From Phycisphaerales bacterium (GTDB taxonomy: Bacteria > Planctomycetota > Phycisphaerae > Sedimentisphaerales > Anaerohalosphaeraceae): a stretch of 5,073 nt of DNA. How positions within the stretch are numbered: position 1 is the stretch's first letter; the number at the start of each line of letters is the position of its first letter. Shown one piece after another: positions 1 to 4,860 of this stretch. The notes beneath the pieces are model-generated. The model did no database searches, was not told the DNA's origin, and was given only the letters and a program-made list of their open reading frames with translations. The position numbers were made by a program, and so were the translations under genes. The stretch spans positions 733 to 5,805 of the forward strand of contig PMBP01000534.1 in NCBI GenBank assembly GCA_003152975.1. Reading direction: 5' to 3'.

Positions 1-496
1 GCTTGTCGATGATCCGCTGGCCGGCCTTCTTGACTTCGGGCTCGGCCTCGACAAGCCGCCACTGGTCACAGAGGTATTCGTGCAGGGAGATTTTGTTGTC
101 GGCGGTGTTCTGGAGGGCCTCCTGTTTCTTGTCGGGTTCGCCGTCGCGGCGGGCCCGATAGGGGCCCGAGTCGGAGCCGAGGTATTCGGCAAAACCCTCG
201 CCGAGGTTGTCGAGGCGCTGAAAGTCCTCGCGGTTATCCTGGTTTTCGAGGACCCGCAGTTCCTTTTGTTCGATGGTCTCGCCGTCGGTGGATTCTTCCG
301 CGTTGGCTTCGGGCCCGGTCGTCTCCTCGTCGCCTTCCTCGGCTTGCTCCAGGACGGGGTTGCTGTTCAACTCGGCCTCGATTTTTTCCTGCAGCGCCAT
401 CAGGGGAAGCTGAAGGACTTCCATCGACTGGATCATGCGGGGGGCCAGCTTCATCCGCTGTTCCATCCGCATCTGGTTGGACATCTGCATTTTCAT
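1..496 (-). CDS. rpoN: RNA polymerase sigma-54 factor (RpoN), N-terminal part, cut by window edge
   Basis: Sigma-54 directs RNA polymerase to -24/-12 promoters that need an AAA+ activator. The 165 codons visible read through to base 1 with no stop, so the C-terminal two thirds, including the DNA-binding region and RpoN box, lie outside. Region I is clear at about residues 12-50: EQRMKLAPRMIQSMEVLQLP, then a Leu/Glu-rich helix ending in NSNPVLE. This matches the Gln/Leu-rich activator-interacting domain of the family. Residues about 51-134 are acidic and low complexity (region II). The core-binding domain begins near residue 136 with SLHEYLCDQW. The N-terminus is Met-rich, so ATG at 496, 490 or 484 are all possible. 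I took the first; no strong ribosome binding site separates them. It follows recR by 273 bp and probably has its own promoter. The family call is firm; the start is uncertain. Confidence 0.93.
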   Translation of the reverse strand, partial: MKMQMSNQMRMEQRMKLAPRMIQSMEVLQLPLMALQEKIEAELNSNPVLEQAEEGDEETTGPEANAEESTDGETIEQKELRVLENQDNREDFQRLDNLGEGFAEYLGSDSGPYRARRDGEPDKKQEALQNTADNKISLHEYLCDQWRLVEAEPEVKKAGQRIIDK

Positions 497-536
497 TTAC
501 CGGGTTCCGATTCCAAGCGTAACTCTGCGCACGGTC

Positions 537-565
537 ATTATAGCGGCGCCGCTGGAAAATGGTAC
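537..565 (-). promoter_or_regulatory. Probable sigma-70-type promoter of rpoN
   Basis: On the minus strand a perfect TATAAT lies at 542-537, about 40 nt upstream of the rpoN ATG, giving a predicted start near 530. With a 17-nt spacer the -35 hexamer is GTACCA (565-560), only 3 of 6 matches to TTGACA, so the promoter would be weak or activator-dependent. A perfect 12-bp palindrome, AGCGGCGCCGCT (542-553), fills most of the spacer and touches the -10. The placement in the only gap before rpoN supports the call. Transcription could also continue from recR, because no terminator is visible. Confidence 0.5.
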
Positions 566-621
566 GGGAATTGCATTCGCATCATTAATTTTGAATCGAT
601 TCTCGCAAAAGACGCTGAGAC

Positions 622-656
622 ATTGACAATTGAATAGTGACGATTGACTATTCATT
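622..656. repeat. Degenerate tandem heptamer repeat (5 units)
   Basis: Five consecutive 7-bp units read ATTGACA, ATTGAAT, AGTGACG, ATTGACT, ATTCATT, with consensus ATTGACN. The tract also contains an 8-bp inverted repeat, TGAATAGT (631-638) and ACTATTCA (647-654), so it could form a hairpin. It sits in the AT-richer recR-rpoN gap and is not coding. Short tandem heptamers of this kind are known between genes in cyanobacteria. I recall similar tracts in planctomycete genomes, but that cannot be checked here. Confidence 0.6.
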
Positions 657-769
657 CGGAAACTGATCTTGGGGTTGGGTCGGTTTTCGGGTTATTGGGC
701 CGAATCCTATTTCGGCAGATATGCCAATTACAAAAACCGTGCCCCAAGAGGGATTACCGATTCCAACGA

Positions 770-1372
770 TTACAGCGGGGAACGCCCGAGGATCGCGTCG
801 GCCAGGATGTTGCCGCCGGCATATTCGAGAGTTGAGCCGGTGGGCAACCCGCGGGCGAGGCGCGTGACCTTGACGGGCTGGCCGCGCAGCAGCGAGGCGA
901 TGTAGAGGGCGGTGCCGTCGCCATCGACATTGGGATTGGTGGCCATGACGACCTCGCTGATTTTTCCGGCGCGGATGCGGCCGACCAGTGCGTCGATCGT
1001 CAGGTCCGAGGGCTCGATGCCTTCCAGCGGGGCAATGTGGCCGTTCAACACATGATATATCCACTTACAAAGCCCCGTCTTTTCGAGCATGACGATATCC
1101 TTGGGCTGCTCGACGATACACAGGATGGAAGTATCGCGTCTTGGGTCCCCACAGATCGGGCACAGCTCCTGTTCGGAGAGGTTGAAGCAGACCTTGCACT
1201 GGCGGATCTTCTGCTTGAGGTCGGCGATCGCGCGGGCCAGGGCCAGGGCCTGGTCGGGCGAGGACTTGAGGATGTGGAAGGCCAGCCGTTCGGCGGACTT
1301 GGGGCCAATGCCGGGCAGCTTGCCGAACTCGTCGATGAGAACATTCAGACTCTGAGTGTATGCTGGATTCAT
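770..1372 (-). CDS. recR: Recombination mediator protein RecR
   Basis: RecR works with RecO (and RecF) to load RecA onto SSB-coated single-stranded gaps; it forms a ring-shaped clamp on DNA. The 200-aa length is normal. An N-terminal helix-hairpin-helix is seen at residues 19-35 (LPGIGPKSAERLAFHIL). A Cys4 zinc motif follows: C59, C62, C71, C74. The TOPRIM domain has its acidic residue at E88 (IVEQP) and the block TNPNVDGDGTA at 145-155. The C-terminal signature RLARGLPTGSTLEYAGG is at 171-187. The segment TGLCKWIYHVLNG (99-111) is less usual than the common TGxYxGxYHVLGG, but is not a break. The ATG directly follows the dnaX stop (TAAATG) with only a weak Shine-Dalgarno, which implies translational coupling. 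Downstream there is no convincing terminator. Confidence 0.97.
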   Translation of the reverse strand: MNPAYTQSLNVLIDEFGKLPGIGPKSAERLAFHILKSSPDQALALARAIADLKQKIRQCKVCFNLSEQELCPICGDPRRDTSILCIVEQPKDIVMLEKTGLCKWIYHVLNGHIAPLEGIEPSDLTIDALVGRIRAGKISEVVMATNPNVDGDGTALYIASLLRGQPVKVTRLARGLPTGSTLEYAGGNILADAILGRSPL

Positions 1373-3157
1373 TTATTCGTCCGGATCCACGGGGTTCATA
1401 GCGTCGGCGGGTTCGGGTACGGGCTGGCTGGTGGGGGTGGTCTCCTGGGGTTCCTCGACGGTTTCGATGTCGGTGATGCGGGCGTCCAGGCCAGCCAAGA
1501 GGGTTCGCACGGCCGGATCGTTCATGATCTCCGACATTCGGCCGGCCGGAACCGCGGTGGCCGGGACCGTTGCGCCGGCGGAAGCCGGCGGCCCATTGTC
1601 GGCGGTAGTGAACTTGAGCTGCAGGGCGACGCCGAGGATGGATTGGATGACCTCGGCCAGTTTGGCGGAGCGGCCCTCGCACATCGTTTTGTGAAAGCCG
1701 GCGGTGGAGGTGAACCCCAGGACCAGCGTCTGGTTGCGAAGTTCGACGGGCTGGGCGTTTTCCAGATGGCTGAAAAAAAACGGCGCGGCGGTTCGGATGC
1801 GTTCGAGAAACGCCGGCCAGCGGGTGAGGATGTCTTCGGGAGAAAAGGAAGCGGCGAGCGTTTCTGGCCCAGCCGTAACGGGAGCGGCGGATTCTGAATT
1901 GACCGGGGCCGAAGGGGTCTGGGCGGCTGGAGAAACCGGGGTTGAAAAACGGGGTCGGGCCGGTTCAGCGGCGGTCAGGGAGTTTTTTTTTAAGGGGGTA
2001 GCGCCTGAAGCCGAAGCTTCGCCGCCCTGAAGCTGGCCGAGCAGGGCCGGGACGCTGAGGAAATGTTCGCTGAGGGCCAGGCGGATCATGGCCGCTTCGA
2101 GCAGGGCGCGGGGCGATTCGCTGTTCTTGATCGTCCAGCGGAGTTTTTCGAGGGTCGTGATGTTATAGACCAGGGCCGGGGCGTCGAACCGCTCGGCCAG
2201 GGAGTTGAGGGTCTGCCGCTGCTGGGCGGTGACCAGGACAAGCTGGGAGCCGGAGCCGGCGGCCTTGAGGACCAGGATATCCCGCATGATGTCGATGAGA
2301 GCGTCGAGCAGTTCGACGGCGGTCTGGCCTGCCGCAAGCAGTTCGTCCAGGCCGGTCAATACGGCGCCGGCGTCGTGGCCGCCGATCTGTTTGACGAGGT
2401 CGAAAACCTTTTCGGTGCTGGGCCGGCCGAGCGTGCGGTCGAGCAGCTCGACGGTGAGTTTGGTTTCGCCGGCGCTGAGCAACTGATCGAGCACGCTGAG
2501 GCCGTCGCGCATCGAGCCGTTGGCCAAGCGCGACAGAACGACCAGCAGGTCATCCTCGAATTCGATTTCTTCCTTCTTGAGGATTCGTCCGAACTGCTGG
2601 GCGATTTCCGTCGGCGAGATTGCCCGAAAGTCGAACCGTTGGCAGCGGGACTGGATCGTCGGAAGGACCTTGTGGGCCTCGGTGGTGGCGAAGATGAACT
2701 TGACATGGTCCGGCGGCTCTTCGAGGATCTTGAGCAGGGCGTTAAAGGCGCCGGGGCTGAGCATGTGGATTTCGTCGATGATGTAAATCTTGAAGCGGGC
2801 GCGGGCCGGGCGATAGAGGGCGTTCTGTCGGAGGTCGCGGATGTTGTCCACGCCGTTGTTGGAGGCCCCGTCGATCTCGATGACATCGATGTCGTCGCCG
2901 TTATTGATGGAAAGGCAACTATCGCACTGGCAGCAGGGTGTCACGGTGGGACCGTCGGACTTGAGACAGTTGAGGGCCTTGGCCAGCAGGCGGGCCATCG
3001 TGGTCTTGCCGACACCGCGGGTCCCGGTAAACAGGTACGCGTGGGCGACACGGCCGGAGACGATGGCGTTGCGAAGGGTCTGCGCGACGGCCTGCTGGCC
3101 CACGACATCGTCGAAGGTCTGCGAACGATAACGCCTTGCGAGAACCGTATACGACAT
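1373..3157 (-). CDS. dnaX: DNA polymerase III subunit tau (and probably gamma)
   Basis: DnaX is the ATPase of the clamp loader that places the beta clamp on primed DNA; the full-length tau form also ties the loader to the polymerase. Starting at MSYTVLARRY gives 594 aa. Walker A is TGTRGVGKTT at about 44-53. Zinc-binding cysteines are C64, C75, C78 and C81, with an extra C76. Walker B is YIIDEIHML (125-133). Sensor 1 is FATTE (156-160), SRC is 170-172, and the sensor 2 region is GSMRDGLSVLD (214-224, with R217). Domain III ends near residue 375. An Ala/Pro/Ser linker (about 379-438) leads to a tau-type C-terminal domain (about 440-520, QPVELRNQTLVLGF) and an acidic tail. I chose the start at 3157 over an upstream in-frame ATG at 3205 because the family begins with this motif and the extra codons lie in the SRP RNA. 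A 9-A run at residues 389-392 may generate gamma. Confidence 0.97.
   Translation of the reverse strand: MSYTVLARRYRSQTFDDVVGQQAVAQTLRNAIVSGRVAHAYLFTGTRGVGKTTMARLLAKALNCLKSDGPTVTPCCQCDSCLSINNGDDIDVIEIDGASNNGVDNIRDLRQNALYRPARARFKIYIIDEIHMLSPGAFNALLKILEEPPDHVKFIFATTEAHKVLPTIQSRCQRFDFRAISPTEIAQQFGRILKKEEIEFEDDLLVVLSRLANGSMRDGLSVLDQLLSAGETKLTVELLDRTLGRPSTEKVFDLVKQIGGHDAGAVLTGLDELLAAGQTAVELLDALIDIMRDILVLKAAGSGSQLVLVTAQQRQTLNSLAERFDAPALVYNITTLEKLRWTIKNSESPRALLEAAMIRLALSEHFLSVPALLGQLQGGEASASGATPLKKNSLTAAEPARPRFSTPVSPAAQTPSAPVNSESAAPVTAGPETLAASFSPEDILTRWPAFLERIRTAAPFFFSHLENAQPVELRNQTLVLGFTSTAGFHKTMCEGRSAKLAEVIQSILGVALQLKFTTADNGPPASAGATVPATAVPAGRMSEIMNDPAVRTLLAGLDARITDIETVEEPQETTPTSQPVPEPADAMNPVDPDE
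1983..1991 (-). other. Poly-A (A9) slippage site in dnaX
   Basis: On the coding strand the codons TTA AAA AAA AAC (residues 389-392) contain nine consecutive A. The site lies in the linker just after the clamp-loader core, where gamma ends in species that make both forms. Adding one A (or -1 ribosomal slippage) gives L-K-K-K-L-P-D-R-R then TGA, a 397-aa product. Losing one A gives L-K-K-T-P then TGA, 393 aa. Thermus thermophilus dnaX is known to use an A9 run for transcriptional slippage; E. coli uses ribosomal slippage on A AAA AAG. A downstream stem (GAACCGG with CCGGTTT, about 15 nt away) is weak and badly spaced, so transcript slippage is the better guess. Confidence 0.7.
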
Positions 3158-3176
3158 AGCTTCCGGGCCGAGAATG

Positions 3177-3193
3177 AAAAAAGATGGTCGGGT
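3177..3193 (-). terminator. Intrinsic terminator-like 3' end of the SRP RNA
   Basis: The 3' strand of the SRP RNA closing helix (ACCCGACC, 3193-3186, pairing with 3281-3274) is followed by ATC and six T (3182-3177) on the minus strand. This is the usual way small SRP RNAs end. The dnaX ATG lies only 20 nt past the T run, so dnaX must depend on readthrough or on a promoter within ffs that I cannot identify. Confidence 0.65.
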
Positions 3194-3283
3194 TTGCCAC
3201 GGCACAGCAACGCAATCGCTTATGGCTGCACGGTTCCCCGCCTGACCAGGTTCACGCGCGTCGCTTGCATGGGACCCGACCCC
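3186..3283 (-). ncRNA. ffs: Signal recognition particle RNA, small bacterial type (4.5S RNA)
   Basis: SRP RNA binds Ffh and guides nascent membrane and secreted proteins to the FtsY receptor. The diagnostic helix 8 block is present on the minus strand: GGTCAGG, a CGG/CCG stem closing a GGAA tetraloop (3237-3234), then TGCAGCC. I could pair the arms by hand. The ends pair as GGTCGGGT (3281-3274) with ACCCGACC (3193-3186). CCATG (3272-3268) pairs with CGTGG (3201-3197). GCGACGC (3264-3258) pairs with GCGTTGC (3213-3207). The result is one long hairpin of about 98 nt, the normal size for the small type without an Alu domain. The exact ends are inferred from the closing helix. Location just upstream of dnaX is the same as scr-dnaX in Bacillus and related arrangements. 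A plausible promoter lies upstream, leaving a leader of about 42 nt. Confidence 0.92.
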
Positions 3284-3297
3284 ATGATCCCCCGCAA

Positions 3298-3314
3298 CCG
3301 TTCACGGGGAACGG
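3298..3314 (-). other. Hairpin in the predicted leader of the SRP RNA precursor
   Basis: CCGTTC (3314-3309) and GAACGG (3303-3298) form a perfect 6-bp stem with a 5-nt loop on the minus-strand transcript, between the predicted start (about 3325) and the mature 5' end (about 3283). A second hairpin, CATGGG (3286-3281) with CCCATG (3273-3268) and a 7-nt loop, would compete with the closing helix of the mature RNA. Their roles are unknown; processing signals are one possibility. Confidence 0.4.
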
Positions 3315-3331
3315 CCTTAGAAGACGATACC

Positions 3332-3359
3332 AGTATATCCGCCGGAGCGGAAAAATCAA
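3332..3359 (-). promoter_or_regulatory. Sigma-70-type promoter for ffs (and perhaps dnaX-recR)
   Basis: On the minus strand, TTGATT (3359-3354), a 16-nt spacer and TATACT (3337-3332) give 4 of 6 and 5 of 6 matches to the consensus hexamers. The predicted start is near 3325, about 42 nt before the inferred mature SRP RNA, so the RNA would need 5' trimming; E. coli 4.5S RNA is likewise made with a leader that RNase P removes. No better promoter lies nearer the RNA. Confidence 0.6.
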
Positions 3360-3367
3360 CAAAAAGT

Positions 3368-3396
3368 TTTCCGTATGAGGCGATTTTGGCTATAAT
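3368..3396 (+). promoter_or_regulatory. Sigma-70-type promoter of the ferredoxin gene
   Basis: A perfect TATAAT lies at 3391-3396. With a 17-nt spacer the -35 is TTTCCG (3368-3373), 3 of 6 matches to TTGACA. The start would be near 3403, giving a leader of about 50 nt before the ATG at 3453. It is back to back with the ffs promoter, whose -35 is only 9 bp away, so the two may interfere or share regulation. The weak -35 and the dyad at 3395-3413 suggest control by a DNA-binding protein. Confidence 0.6.
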
Positions 3397-3413
3397 CATA
3401 CCGGTGGTATGAT
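3395..3413. promoter_or_regulatory. Perfect 19-bp dyad overlapping the ferredoxin promoter start, candidate operator
   Basis: ATCATACC (3395-3402), GGT, GGTATGAT (3406-3413) is a perfect 8-bp inverted repeat with a 3-bp centre. It begins inside the -10 hexamer and spans the predicted start of transcription, a classic repressor position. I could not assign it to a known regulator family. Confidence 0.5.
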
Positions 3414-3452
3414 CCAATCCGAAACTCAGGGAGCCGAGAAGGGGAACAACCG

Positions 3453-3635
3453 ATGAAAGCACGCGTGGAAGACAATTGCACGGCCTGCGGGTTGTGCGTG
3501 GATACCTGTCCGGATGTGTTCCAGATGGGCGAGGAGATCGCCCAGGCCATCGTAGATGAGGTGCCGGCGGAACTGGAAGACCTCGTCGAGCAGGCGGCCG
3601 ATGAGTGTCCGGTTGAGGCGATCGTCGTCGAGTAG
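3453..3635 (+). CDS. Single-cluster [4Fe-4S] ferredoxin
   Basis: This small, acidic, soluble electron carrier has 60 residues, typical of monocluster ferredoxins such as those of Thermotoga maritima and Desulfovibrio. Cluster ligands are C9, C12 and C15 (CTACGLC) with C52 in the closing CP motif (ECPVEAIVVE). The segment CPDVFQMGEE at 19-28 follows the family pattern. C19 is present but the second cysteine that forms a disulfide with it in T. maritima is missing, so C19 should be a free thiol near the cluster. A good ribosome binding site, AAGGGG at 3439-3444, lies 8 nt before the ATG. The gene stands alone on the plus strand, with its own promoter, and ends 7 bp from the stop of the convergent lepB. 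The redox partner cannot be told from the context. Confidence 0.93.
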   Translation: MKARVEDNCTACGLCVDTCPDVFQMGEEIAQAIVDEVPAELEDLVEQAADECPVEAIVVE

Positions 3636-3642
3636 GGGCGGT

Positions 3643-4581
3643 TTATCGCAGCGGGCCGAATCGCGACCAGTCTGAGGCGGGGAAATAGAGGCAGGAAAAC
3701 CGCCCTCGGAGACCCACCAGGGGGATCGGCCCAAACTGGCGGCTATCCGTGGAATGAAGCCGATTGTCGCCCATCACGAAGCAGAAATATGGTGGGACGC
3801 GCACGGGCCCGAAGTTCAGTTTTTCGTCCTCTGTTGAGATCGACTCCGGCAGGAAAATCGTGTAGGTCCTGTCTCCATTGGTTTCCAGCCAGGATTGGCC
3901 GCGGACTGTCTGTTTTCCGTCCGAGTATTCCAGCGGACCGGCGGCTTGAGTCTCCAGCGGCCGATCATTGATCCGGAGTTTACCCTGCCGCATTTCCACC
4001 GTATCGCCCGGTAAGGCCACGATTCGTTTGATATACGACTGGCGCCGGTTGGCCGGGTTGGTGAACAGGACGATATCGCCGATCGCGGGTTGGGCGTGTT
4101 GATAGGCCAGCTTGTTGGCAATCAGCCGGTCGCCGATGACAATCGAGGGGAACATGGTATCGGAGGGGACGCGATAGGCCTCCATCACTTTGTCCCTGAA
4201 GTAAATTGTGTACCAGAGGGTTCCCCCCACGGAGATCACCAGCAGAAAGAGATAGAACTCCCAGCGATTGTATTCTTTCGGGCGATAGTCAAGCCGAGTC
4301 CGCCGAGCCAGAAACCACGCGTTAATCGCCGCCACAAGGGTCGCCAACAGAACGATTCCCCACATCAGAAAAGCGAACGGACCGACGACTCGTCCCTCTT
4401 GCAAAGTCCCGACCATCCAGAGCAGGGGGAACAGCATGATAATCATAATGACCGAAATGCCGGAGTAGATATCGCCGCAATAGACATGGCCCATGCCCGG
4501 GAGCAGAAGAGAGAGAGCCACGGCCGTCCAGGGGCGACGGCGAAACCGAAAATCATTCGTTTCTGGAGTTGTATTTTCCAT
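3643..4581 (-). CDS. lepB: Type I signal peptidase with extra N-terminal membrane domain and a Thr at the nucleophile position
   Basis: Signal peptidase I removes signal peptides from exported proteins at the outer face of the cytoplasmic membrane. The protein has 312 aa. The catalytic domain starts after a membrane anchor at about 109-127. Box B reads VPSDTMFPS (138-146); the usual form is PSGSMxPT, and the catalytic serine position is T142 here (codon ACC). The general-base lysine is K185 in YIKRIVALPGDTVEM (183-197). Box E is GDNRLHSTDSRQFG (271-284), intact. Residues about 18-92 form an added hydrophobic domain with two or three membrane segments and a PGMGHVYCGDIYSG motif (28-41), resembling the PGxGQxYxG signature of small TM2-like domains. 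AAGGAG (4595-4590) lies 8 nt before the ATG and overlaps the end of the preceding gene. It is third in an operon after a sigma factor. The family is sure; activity with Thr is open. Confidence 0.93.
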   Translation of the reverse strand: MENTTPETNDFRFRRRPWTAVALSLLLPGMGHVYCGDIYSGISVIMIIMLFPLLWMVGTLQEGRVVGPFAFLMWGIVLLATLVAAINAWFLARRTRLDYRPKEYNRWEFYLFLLVISVGGTLWYTIYFRDKVMEAYRVPSDTMFPSIVIGDRLIANKLAYQHAQPAIGDIVLFTNPANRRQSYIKRIVALPGDTVEMRQGKLRINDRPLETQAAGPLEYSDGKQTVRGQSWLETNGDRTYTIFLPESISTEDEKLNFGPVRVPPYFCFVMGDNRLHSTDSRQFGPIPLVGLRGRFSCLYFPASDWSRFGPLR

Positions 4582-4593
4582 TGCAGAAGCTCC

Positions 4594-4860
4594 TTATTGG
4601 ATGAACAGAAGAACATAGATAAAGACCGCGACACGGAGGAAACCTCCCACGGCGCCGGATGCGACCAGCAGAGGTCTTGACTGGAATGTGATGATTCGCT
4701 GTGATACCCTGGTCGTCAGCGAGGTCAGAAATGAGATCGAAAGGGATTTTTTGCGTGGAGTGGCCGTCACTGCGGTCATGACCTCAGCGACAAATTCCGG
4801 ACCCACCGGAGTTACCCGGTTTTGGGTGATCCACTGCGACATCCATTCCTGCTGATTCAT
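4594..4860 (-). CDS. Unidentified 88-aa membrane protein between an ECF sigma factor and lepB
   Basis: I do not recognise this protein. It has 88 residues: a polar N-terminal part (1-35) with two Trp (W6, W10) and the segment TPVGPEFVAEVM, a basic Ser/Thr-rich middle (36-62), and one likely membrane helix at the C-terminus (about 63-87, ending VAVFIYVLLFIQ). There is no zinc-finger HxxxCxxC motif of ZAS anti-sigma factors and no cysteine at all. Its ATG overlaps the stop of the sigma gene (ATGA), with AGGGA about 9 nt upstream, and its TAA runs into the lepB ribosome binding site. Genes cotranscribed directly after an ECF sigma gene are often membrane-bound anti-sigma factors, so that role is a fair guess from position and topology only. 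The coding call rests on the tight overlaps and good spacing. Confidence 0.75.
   Translation of the reverse strand: MNQQEWMSQWITQNRVTPVGPEFVAEVMTAVTATPRKKSLSISFLTSLTTRVSQRIITFQSRPLLVASGAVGGFLRVAVFIYVLLFIQ

Noticed and set aside
80..637. Plus-strand open frame (185 codons) opposite rpoN
   Set aside because: The minus strand here encodes clear sigma-54 region I; the plus frame has no recognisable domain and runs on into the intergenic repeat.
699..716. Hairpin GCCGAA/TTCGGC with 6-nt loop after recR, as a terminator
   Set aside because: The stem is a perfect 6 bp but has no T run on either strand and lies 54 nt beyond the recR stop; it does not qualify as an intrinsic terminator.
729..745. 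Sigma-54-like -24/-12 promoter on the minus strand (GGGCAC then TTGTA) upstream of rpoN, suggesting autoregulation
   Set aside because: The -12 element has GT in place of the required GC, and the site lies over 230 bp from rpoN in the 3' flank of recR.
1938..1967. Downstream stem (GAACCGG with CCGGTTT) as a stimulator of ribosomal frameshifting in dnaX
   Set aside because: It starts about 15 nt past the slip site, has a loop of about 19 nt and includes a wobble pair; spacing and stability are poor compared with known stimulators.
3158..3205. Upstream in-frame ATG extending DnaX by 16 residues
   Set aside because: DnaX proteins start with the motif MSYxVLARRYRPxxF, seen at the ATG at 3157; the extension would use the 3' arm of the SRP RNA and its terminator as coding sequence.
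2063..3412. Long plus-strand open frame (449 codons) opposite dnaX
   Set aside because: It is antisense to a fully recognised dnaX and to the SRP RNA, has no family motifs, and is explained by GC-rich codon bias leaving the opposite frame open.
3636..3642. Terminator between the convergent ferredoxin and lepB genes
   Set aside because: The gap is only 7 bp and neither flank shows a stem with a T run; transcripts probably overlap or end by Rho.
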